Source of the DNA: Flammula alnicola
Taxonomy: Eukaryota; Basidiomycota; Agaricomycetes; Agaricales; Strophariaceae
Length of the DNA stretch: 64,000 bases
Assembly (NCBI GenBank): GCA_015499995.1
Contig: JADNRV010000041.1
Location: forward strand, 62,001 to 126,000
Direction: 5' to 3'
In this document: positions 10,581 to 19,101 of the stretch, in pieces
How positions within the stretch are numbered: position 1 is the first letter of the stretch
Layout of the letters: each line of letters starts with the position of its first letter
Program-made: the position numbers and the translations under genes
Notes under the pieces: model-generated
Told to the model about the DNA's origin: nothing
The model's database searches: none
What the model saw: the letters and a program-made list of their open reading frames with translations, nothing else

Positions 10581-10611
<31 letters not shown>
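10098..10611 (+). repeat. LINE-B1-type 3' tail of the SINE-like element
   Basis: From GTGATGTGTTTCC onward this follows the LINE-B1 3' UTR almost base for base (compare 37,583-38,084), ending in an A run of about 24. It explains how LINE-B reverse transcriptase could recognise the element. The switch from unique sequence to LINE sequence is sharp. Confidence 0.9.
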
Positions 10612-10627
10612 GCACCTGCACCTCGCA

Positions 10628-10818
10628 CTCCAACACCACCACCACAGCCTAGACGCTCTACGCGTGTTTCTAAGCAACCCGGTGAATGGTGAAAAGTCAC
10701 ACCTGCTCCGCCACCTCCAGTTGAGGAAAGCGATGCTGCAGCTGATGATGAAGGTCTTGAGTATGTGCAATTTGCTGGTGCTGCGTCGACCTCAGATCCT
10801 CGCAACTACAGGCAGGCA
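10628..10818 (+). pseudogene. Copia polyprotein, linker segment with in-frame TGA
   Basis: Resumes the Copia frame with TPTPPPQPRRSTRVSKQPGEW, then a TGA at 10690-10692, most simply a TGG-to-TGA change, then KVTPAPPPVEESDAADDEG and DPRNYRQA. RRSTR is the usual mark just before the Copia reverse transcriptase. It is interrupted at 10819 by the TIR element. Confidence 0.85.
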
Positions 10819-12549
10819 GAGTTCTTATGTGTCCCCACGGATTCCTAGTGGAATCCGGCGGAATCCACGTGGATTCCGGGTGATTCCGGTGGAATGGGTT
10901 TGGCAGGGGGCCCAGCCAAAATACCGGATGTCAGTCCGGTGGAATGGGTACCGGATTGGCCCGGAATCCGGTATGGGCACCGGAATTTGCCGGAACGGAA
11001 CGCAAAACGGACTGGAAAATGGAATCCGGTCACCTGTGCATGATTTATTAGATATTTATTGTATAATCAATGTATTAAGTAATTAATTAATCATTTCCTA
11101 TTAATTACACAAATTGATGGATTCCGAAGAGCCCGGCCAGTGCACGTGACTTTCGGTAAACCGGCAACTTGTTGCCGCGTGGTGGTGACGCGGCCGCAAC
11201 GTTGCCACGTCACCACCTTTCTTCCCTCCCACCATCATCCCCACCGTTCCCGCCATCCATCCCCGCGCACCACCCGCTGCTCCACGACCACGACGACCGC
11301 ACAACAGCGGCAACGACGACGACGGCGACGCGCCCAGCACCCAACAACGACGCCGCGGATACGCGAAACCGAGCCAGCAGGACGCGACGACGCGGCGCGT
11401 AAGGGATACGCGGCGCGGGGGTGTTGGATACCAAGGGGGGACCCAGGATTGGGAGGCCCACACGGTACGTCGTAAACGACGACCCCGCAACGCCGGCTGA
11501 CCCCCCTCGCAGATGCACTGTGCCGCGGGCACGTAAAACGACGCCGACGGCAACGTCGCACGCGGCCCACCGCAACCACAGCCGTCACCCGACGAGTACG
11601 CCACGGCACCGACAGCGGGAGCACGACGTCGTGCTCCCGTGTCGTTCTGCCGTCGGGTGGGTGGTCGCAACAGCGACGACGCGACGACGGAAGCAACAAC
11701 CGACGCGACGACGCCGCGACGACGGAAGCAACAACCGACGCGACGACGCCGCGACGACGGAAGCAACGACGAAGCCACAACCGACGCGACGACAGGCGAT
11801 GCGACGACGAGGCGAGACGACGAGGCCACGACGGACGACGCGAGGACGACGGACGAGGCCACGACACGACGACGGACGGCGCAACGCCACGACGACGCGA
11901 CAACCGACGACGGCCACGACGCCACGACGCGACGACGGCCACGACGTGACGACGACGGACACCACGACACCATGACCGACGCGACGACGACCGACGCGAC
12001 GACACCGCGACCACGGACGCGAACGACGGACGCGACGACGCCGCGAACACGACGGAGGCGACGACGCCGCGACGACGACTGAGGCGGCGACGCCGCGACG
12101 ATGACTGAGGGGGCAACGCCGCGACCACGACTGAGGGGGCAACACCGCGACGACGACAGAGGGGGGGCAACACCGTGACAACGGAGGGCCCAACGACGCC
12201 GGAAGGCCCAACGACGCGACCACCGAGGCGCCGACGATGCGACCGCGGACGTGACGACGACGCGAAGCGCCAACGACGCGACCACGACACGACCCCACTG
12301 CGACCACCGACGCGACCACGACACGACCCCGCTGCGACCACCGACGCGACCACGACGCGACGACGCGACCGCCAGGACGTGAAGCGCCCACGGACGACCC
12401 GCAAGAACGACACCGCGGCGACCGACGGCCCCATCGAGAACAACAACAACGGCGGCGCTGACGACGACACCGCCGCCGCGGGAGGCCCAGCCTAACGAGG
12501 CAAAGAAAGAGGCAGTGCCATGCAGTGGGCGAGGGCTCCAGGTATGTCG

Positions 12550-12583
12550 AAAACGAGCTGCAGGCATTCCTGCGGCTCGTTTT
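12550..12583. repeat. 15-bp hairpin inside T1
   Basis: AAAACGAGCTGCAGG and CCTGCGGCTCGTTTT face each other over a CATT loop, with 14 of 15 pairs, followed by a T run. The same hairpin is in copy 2 at 54358-54391. It may be a terminator or a transposase-recognised structure. Confidence 0.7.
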
Positions 12584-12689
12584 CTTGCTTTTTTTGTAGT
12601 ATACCATGTAATACCATGTAATTGTAGTTGAAATAAATAAATTATATTTTTTCCCTATATGACATTGCTGTATAAGCCCTCTCCGGAGT

Positions 12690-12900
12690 TGATAGAATTC
12701 CACCGGAATTCCCTCCAATTCCACCGGAATTCCATCATTCCACGTGGATTCCATAACCATTCCACGTGGATTCCATAACCATTCCACGTGGATTCCCTCC
12801 ATTCCACGTGGAATCCAAAACCATTCCACATGGATTCCCTCCATTCCACATGGATTCCCTCCATTCCACGTGGATTCCCTCCCATTCCACGTGGAATCAG
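12690..12900. repeat. T1 subterminal array of CCACGTGGATTCC units
   Basis: Roughly eight units of ATTCC(A/C)CGTGGATTCC-type sequence spaced about 20 bp. Each contains or approximates the palindrome CCACGTGG flanked by GGAAT or ATTCC. Arrays of this kind at transposon ends are usually transposase binding sites. Confidence 0.8.
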
Positions 12901-12928
12901 TGGGGGAGTGAAAAGTACTCGGCAGGCA

Positions 12929-13047
12929 ATGAAGGGCGATGATGCGGACAAGTGGCGTGACGCTGCAAATGCAGAGTACAATACTTTGCTCCAAAATGGC
13001 ACTTGGGAGTTAGTTGATCTCCCACCTGGAGAAAAGGCTATTGGCTC
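12929..13047 (+). pseudogene. Copia polyprotein, start of reverse transcriptase
   Basis: Reads AMKGDDADKWRDAANAEYN, TLLQNGTWELVDLPPGEKAI, the entry of the Copia reverse transcriptase (PF07727-type). It is cut by the poly(A) tail of a LINE-B1 copy at 13048, so the YVDD-bearing half and the RNase H are not in the window on this side. Confidence 0.9.
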
Positions 13048-16000
13048 TTTTTTTTTTTTTTTTTTTTTTTAAATCAACAATTTTATACCGGTGCACGAAA
13101 GCAGTCCGGTCTCTAACTAATACAAACGGAGGCGGTAAACTACGCGTGCAAAAGAAAGAAGTTGGCTCGACGGCGAGCATGCGACGCGCGCGAGCGCGGC
13201 GCAGGTGAGACGGCGGAGCCGCCTGAAACCCAGATAGGTAGTCTCGCAACTACAGATTGTCCGTCGTTGCGGCGTTGTTAACGCTACCGCACGAACGGCA
13301 GATAGGAGTGTTGGGATGGGAAGGGGGGTCACCCGAAAGTGAAGAGAGCCTGCCAGACTCTCCCCGGTTCAACGGTAAAATTTACATTGTAATAGCTAAG
13401 CAGGAGCCGAAGCCCCCACCGCCGTCCACTGAACTGGGTCCTCCATCGACGGCGCATGACACCGGCTCAGAGAGTCAACGCCACCGGCCCTGGGACGACC
13501 AGGGCCCTAGGCACTTGCAGAACGTCGCCGCCGCCAAACGGAAACACATCACGGGTAGTCGAGTAGATTTGACCGCGGCCCACTCCGCAATCAGGATTGC
13601 CCCCCTCCCAGAGTCCCTCATCCGACTCCAGCTGGGTGCCGGGAGAAGGAGAACGCCGTAGGGTGCTCCAACAGATACGTCGCCAGCTCCGAAACAAGTT
13701 TCAGCTTCCGGCGAGTCCAAGGCTGTTTCTTGCACTTGAAAATATGATCGCGAGTCTGAGGATAAACCCCACACTCACAACCGAGGGCCCTAGGGTCATC
13801 GATTTTGAACCGCTCGTAGTACGAGCCGATCGGAGCATGATTCGTAATTAAACAGCACATGCGGGCAAAGAGCGAAACACTCTGACTGCCGGCTTCAAGC
13901 CAAGGTCCCCCGCGAGTGGGACTAGGCTGGACAGGGTCCCGTTCAACCCTTGCAGCTCCATAAAGGCGGAGCCAAGCAGGAATGGCTGATCGGAAACTCT
14001 TTGTTTCCAATCTGCGCGTGCCGATTTGTCCACGAAATCGTGGACATACTGGAGGGAGAGTTTGGTGGTAGGAACGACGGCAACGCCGCGCATACCAGCA
14101 ACGAGATCGTGTGCTTCATTTTGAATGTCCCACTCCATATCGGAGGGAGACTCGATAAAGGTAACCTTATGGTCCAGCGAGCGCCTGAACCACGGCTCAA
14201 GTATCTGACACACCATCAGTGACTGAGACTGAAAGGAGTGCGGAGAGGGATCCACTGAGAGGCGCGCAGCATGCATCGCATCAGTGAAAATAGTAACGTG
14301 TTTGACATCTCCAAAGCCAACGGCATTGGAGATGGCAACACGAATAGCAAAGAGCTCTGCATCCGTAGATGAGGCCCTCCTAGCAGCATGACACCCAGAA
14401 TACACCTGTGTGCCCTGCCGTTTGATAACAACACCAGTGGCAGCTTGCCACCCCGGAGGGCAGGAGCTGTCAACACCAGCGTATGCAGCGTCTGGATCAT
14501 CCTCGAGAGATTCGAGAGACGCATCCAAAATAAGCTTCCAAGCCGCTTCAGGATCTTCGGACCTGCTAAAGCGAGGCTTGGAAAGCCACTTGAACCGATC
14601 GGCATAGCGATCGAGGATTCGATAACCCGGATGAGCCTCAGGAGCAAAAGGCTCTGTAGACTCAACCGGGACACTGGAATAATTTACATTATCCATAAGA
14701 GCACCCGTCACCTTGCGGCGATGGGCGGCAGGCATGCGTTCAACCGACATAGGATGGGGGGTTGCGCGCTTAAGTGATGATCCGGCCATGAATGACCGGA
14801 TCGGGTGAGTGTTCGAGAGAGTGGCTACCCGCACAGCAGAGCGGTCACGCAATCTTTCGAGAAGTATAGGGATGGGTAGGAGGCCCTTGCGGGCCTCCAC
14901 CCCTCCCGACGGCGAAGTACGGAATGCACCCGTAATCCAGAGAGCAGCCTTACGCTGAACTTGCGCAAGTTGTTTAATGAGGCCCTTATTCCGGGCGCCC
15001 TTGAAAAACCACATGCGATACCCATAAGTGAATATGGGAACCACACAGGTGCGGTAAAGGAGGCGCTTCTGCATAGGCAGTAGCCCCCGAGTAGAGGAAC
15101 CAAGCATCCTCATCGAGACAACCGATGTAAAACCCTTGGTTGAGTAATAGCGCACATGCTCATTGAAGGTGAGCTTGCGATCGAAGTAAAAGCCCAGGTA
15201 CCGCCAAAACGGCTTGGGCTTGAGGTAGTTAGCACGATCTCCGGTGTAGGGTGCATACCCGAGATCGATGCTAGGATTATAGTAAGCGTGGGACCTATCA
15301 AAATGATAGATCTCAGACTTATCGTGCTCGAGCGCCAAGGCAAAAGCCTTGAACAACTCGAAGATAACAGCATATGCCTTCTTGAGCATAGCGATATTAT
15401 GATCCAGCCACTCATCTTGCACGATGAGTGTGCCATCATCAACATATGAGAGGAGGTCGACCCTCAACCCAAGGTCGAGGCATCGCTTCTCGAACAGGCG
15501 CATAATAGGCGCCAGGTAGATAGCCGACAAGACAGGGGACAAGGCCGATCCCTGGCCCACCCCCACGTCTGCCTGTAGCGGGTCTGACAAAAAGGAATTC
15601 CACGCATACCGCGTCTTCCTCTCTACCAGGTAAGATGCGAAAAACTTGACCACCAAAGGAGGGAAGCCAAGTTTCTGAAGGATAATCACAAGCGCATCGT
15701 GATTAAGTGAAGGGAAAAACTGAGCGAGGTCAAATGCGACCACGCTAGTCTTTAAGCCCTTAGCCCAGCCTGCACGCACAATGTGCGTCAGGAAGAGCCC
15801 AGCATCCTCAGTGGAGCGCTGACGCACTCCACCCACTTGGTTAGGATGGAAAATATCCAGCCCGACAGCGTCGAACTGAATGCGGTTTGAGATCATTTTC
15901 TCAATTAATTTACCAATGGTATTCAGGAGAACAATAGGCCTGAATGCCTTAGGTGCAGAGTAGGATGGCTTATTCGGCTTGGGTATAATTACCAAAAGCG

Positions 16001-16123
16001 AATCCTTAAATACAGATGGCCAATAGCCCACACGCATGCAGGCATTGGCAATCGAGAGCAGGACCTCAATGGAATGAGGGTCGCGATGTACTATCCCCTT
16101 CAGGTGGGACCAATTGACATCAT
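13048..16123 (-). mobile_element. LINE-B1, 5'-truncated at the RT
   Basis: The T run at 13048-13070 is the tail, inserted into the Copia gene. The copy runs to about 16118, where it is cut at the start of the reverse transcriptase (GPDHVNW region) and meets the full 5' end of a + strand LINE-B, head to head. The TSD expected on the far side (GGCTATTGGCTC-like) was not found at this junction. It is a young copy: only one clear frameshift was noticed. Confidence 0.9.
13618..16118 (-). pseudogene. LINE-B ORF2: RT, RNase H and zinc tail, one frameshift
   Basis: Open for about 725 codons from 16118 to near 13940. It contains RT (VNWSHLKGIV, FDLAQFFPSLNHD, LLSYVDDGTLIV), the thumb and linker (FWRYLGFYFDRKLTFN), RNase H (YAGVDSSCPPGW, with the usual GVDGS now GVDSS, and TDAELFAI and IFTDAMHAA) and ESPSDMEWDIQNEA. 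At about 13938 one base of a C run is missing relative to other copies (GGTCCCGTTC against GGTCCCCGTTC). The tail (CECGVYPQTRDHIFKCKK...HPAGVG) then continues in another frame to 13618. The upstream in-frame extension to 16238 is antisense of the neighbouring 5' UTR and is not part of the protein. Confidence 0.88.
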
Positions 16124-16870
16124 CTCTCCTTTTCCAGTAACTACTACGGTCGACCATGGGAACAAACTCAGCAACCAGCAACATCGTCCCCCACAGCTTC
16201 ACACCGTCGAGCGCTCTCAGGCGCTCTGTTACTAGCAAGCAATGCCGCCCAAATCCAACCCAAATCCCAAAGGTGGTGGCGATCGATCTACCCGATCGCC
16301 CGCCACACCTGCTTTAGCCGATCCGCTGGCTGGTCTAACCCCAGCGGAGAGGCTCGCTGTTCAGCAGGCCGCCCTCGCAAGGCTGGCCCCCTCTACCACT
16401 GCGTCTGTTCAAGCAGCGCAGTCTACTGCATCTCCCTCTCCCCAGAGGCAGGTGTATGCATCTCCAGTTCCTCAGCAGGCGAGGCCCTTCGAAGGGTGCC
16501 CCTGCCCCCCGTCAGCCTCGCAAGAGGCCGGCGGACTCCTACTTGAGGCCCCCGCCTCCTATTCCCCCCCGGCCGGCAGGTTGGAAGAGTAGTCGTCTCA
16601 GCTATGCTGAGATGGCCGCGGCCAACCCGTTGTCCCAGAGGGACCCCGCCATGGGCCCTAGTGCCCTTGGTGGTGGACCCCCTCGCTATCCACCTGCGCC
16701 TCGAGTTCCTGCCATGCAGGCGGAGCTCAGGGGCAATAAACGATTCCTGTCGTCTCCGGTAGGGCCGGCCTCTGCGAAGAAGCAGAAGACTACCCCGTCG
16801 TTTACTTCATCTGGACCTACTCGCAAGCAGGTCCTGATCCAATACTCTGGCCCTGGGGAGCGCCCCAAGG

Positions 16871-18220
16871 TGTCATGCTGCCGGGAGGGCCTCATCTATG
16901 GATGCAGAGCTCTTTGCTATTCGCGTAGCCATCTCCAATGCCGTTGGCTTTGGGGATGTCAAACGCGTTACTATTTTCACTGATGCGATGCATGCTGCGC
17001 GCCTCTCAGTGGATCCCTCTCCGCATTCTTTTCAGTCTCAGTCGCTGATGGTGTGTCGTATACTTGAGCCGTGGTTCAGGCGCTCGCCTGACCACAAGGT
17101 TACTTTTATCGAGTCTCCCTCCGACATGGAGTGGGGCATTCAAAACGAAGCACACGATCTCGTTGCTGGTATGCGCGGCGTCGCCGTCGTCCCTACCACC
17201 AAACTCTCCCTCCAGTATGTCCGCGACTTCGTGGACAAATCGGCACGCGCAGATTGGAAACAAAGAGTTTCCGATCAGCCATTTCTGCTTGGCTCCAACT
17301 TTATGGAGCTGCAAGGGTTGAACGGGGACCCTGTCCAGCCTAGTCCCACTCGCGGGGGACCTTGGCTTGAAGCCGGCAGTCAGAGCGTTTCGCTCTTTGC
17401 CTGCATGTGCTGTTTAATTACGAATCATGCTCCGATCGGCTTGTACTACGAGCGGTTCAAAATCGATGACCCTAGGGCCCTCGGTTGTGAGTGTGGGGTT
17501 TATCCTCAGACTCGCGATCATATATTCAAGTGCAAAAAACAGCCTTGGACTCGCCGGAAGCCGAAACTCGTTTCGGAGCTGGCGACTTATTTGTTGGAGC
17601 ACCCTACGGCGTTCTCCTTCTCCCGGCACCCAGCTGGAGTCGGATGAGGGACTCTGGGCGGGGGGTAATTCTGGGTGTGAGCGGCGCCGCGGTCAAAGCG
17701 GCCTGTTGCCCACAGGTGTTTCTGCATTGCATCACAGTGATGGCGGACTTCGCGAGAGGCGAGAGGGCTGGTCGTTCCAGTCCTGGCGGGGTCGACTCCC
17801 TGAGTTGGCCTCGTGCATCACTTGCAGAGGACCCGACCTGGTTGACGGCGGTGGGGGCTTCGGCCCCTGCTTAGCTATGACCACGTTGATTTTACCGGTG
17901 AATCGGGGAGGGCCTGGCAGGCTCTTCTCACATCTGGATGACCCCCTGTCCATCCCAATATTCCTATCTGCCGTTCGTGCGGTAGCGTTAACAACGCCGC
18001 AACGTCGGACAATCTGTAGTTGCGAGACTACCTATCTGGGTTTCAGGCGGCTGCGCCGTCTCACCCGCGCCGCGCTCGCGCGTCGCATGCTCGCCGTCGA
18101 GCCAACTTCTTTCTTTTGCACGCGTAGTTTACCGCCTCCGTTTGTATTAGTTAGAGACCGGACTGCGTTCGTGCACCGGTATAAAATTGTTGAAATAAAA
18201 AAAAAAAAAAAAAAAAAAAA
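16871..18220 (+). mobile_element. LINE-B2, 5'-truncated, 16-bp TSD
   Basis: The TSD GGGGAGCGCCCCAAGG is at 16855-16870 and 18221-18236. It is inserted in ORF1 of a LINE-B. The 3' UTR is of the B2 type and the tail is an A run to 18220. The 5' end lies inside RNase H (GCHAAGRASS region), within 7 bases of the truncation point of the copy at 33059-34373. Confidence 0.95.
16873..17647 (+). pseudogene. LINE-B2 ORF2 C-terminal fragment, open
   Basis: About 250 codons from mid-RNase H (AELFAIRVAISN, IFTDAMHAA) to the natural end HPAGVG. It passes through ESPSDMEWGIQNEAHDL and the CECGVYPQTRDHIFKCKK zinc-like motif. It has no internal stop and no catalytic RT. Confidence 0.85.
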
Positions 18221-19101
18221 GGGGAGCGCCCCAAGGACAGCAAAATCGTCGAGCTTCGCGATAAGATCGACAAAGGACTCCGAGATGCAGCCAGGACCCT
18301 TCGGGTCCTGTCTGCCTCTCGTGCGTACGAGGGCATTTCCCTCGCTACCTCTGGTGTGGCCAACGAGGCCGACCTCAACGTTATCCATGGATTCGTCCAT
18401 GCTATCACCCCCACATCCGACACCCTTGACGTGTGGGTTGGGCTCCCCACCTCGAAGTCTTATCTCAAGGCTCTCGATCTACCGGCTTTTAGTGACTATG
18501 CCACTAGGGTCCCTACCAATGCGACGGAGGTGAAGATGGCGTTGCTCGCCTCTCCTCTGTCCATGGATATTATGCTCGCGGGTCCCCCTCGCGTCATCCG
18601 CAACTCGAAGGCGAGCTCTACCGCTCACGCCTTCTTCGAAATCTATGACTCTCAATCGGGTCAACGTGCGAAGCGTCTTATCAACAAGACCTTCATGTTC
18701 CGTGGCAGGGTGATTCTCATTCGCCCAACCACCGTTAGCACCGGCGTCCCCCTCTGCACTCGTTGCTGGAGGTGGGGCCACCCGAAGAATTCCTGCAAAG
18801 CACGCCAGCCGATCTGTGCGTGCTGCTCTGGCCCGCATGAGGCGGAGGTGCATCGCATCGCCGCCTCGTGCTGCAAACCTCATCCGGAGGCCAAGCCCCC
18901 GACCAAAGGCACTCCGCTCGGTACGGACTGCCCCCACACTGCGCGGTGCCCTTCGTGCCGCAAGGATCATTGGGCCTCTTCGAGCCATTGCTCGTTTTGG
19001 CGACACCGCTTCGACCGTCCATGGATCGAGGCTAAATATGCTGAGGTACGTGATTTCTGGTTAAATCGTCGTCCCACCCATCGCTCACATAACGTAGCTT
19101 A

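Larger units (their letters stand above)
8819..10611 (+). mobile_element. 1.8-kb tRNA-headed, LINE-B-tailed SINE-like element
   Basis: Complete insertion with a 16-bp TSD, GCACCTGCACCTCGCA, at 8803-8818 and 10612-10627. It has three parts. 8819-8911 is a tRNA-like head with RNA polymerase III A and B boxes. About 8912-10097 is GC-rich unique sequence with no long ORF. About 10098-10611 is a copy of the LINE-B1 3' UTR and its TTGTTGATTT-A(n) terminus. There is no TTTT in 8819-10276, as expected of a long pol III transcript. The organisation is that of a SINE mobilised by LINE-B, but the length is far above the usual 0.1-0.6 kb. An alternative is one chance fusion of a host noncoding RNA with a LINE tail, because no second full copy is in the window. 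Confidence 0.8.
10819..12920. mobile_element. Non-autonomous TIR transposon, family T1, copy 1
   Basis: 2102 bp, flanked by an 8-bp TSD GGCAGGCA (10811-10818 and 12921-12928). The ends are imperfect inverted repeats: GAGTTCTTATGTGTCCCC on the left and, on the minus strand at the right, GAGTACTTTTCACTCCCCC, both continuing into GATTCC and GTGGAAT. Subterminal arrays of GGAATCC and CCACGTGG lie at about 10835-10990 and 12690-12900. The core (11,200-12,500) is a GACGACG-rich tract with few stops in any frame and biased composition, so its long ORFs on both strands are not credible genes. Eight-base TSDs point to hAT- or KDZ-type transposases, but none is encoded. Copy 2 at 54021-56124 is nearly identical. 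Confidence 0.9.

Noticed and set aside
11101..12994. Long Arg/Val/Ser-rich minus strand ORFs in T1 copy 1, mirrored at 54004-55841 in copy 2
   Set aside because: Several overlapping frames on both strands are open at once because the GACGACG-type repeats lack stop words. The composition is low-complexity and no domain is visible.
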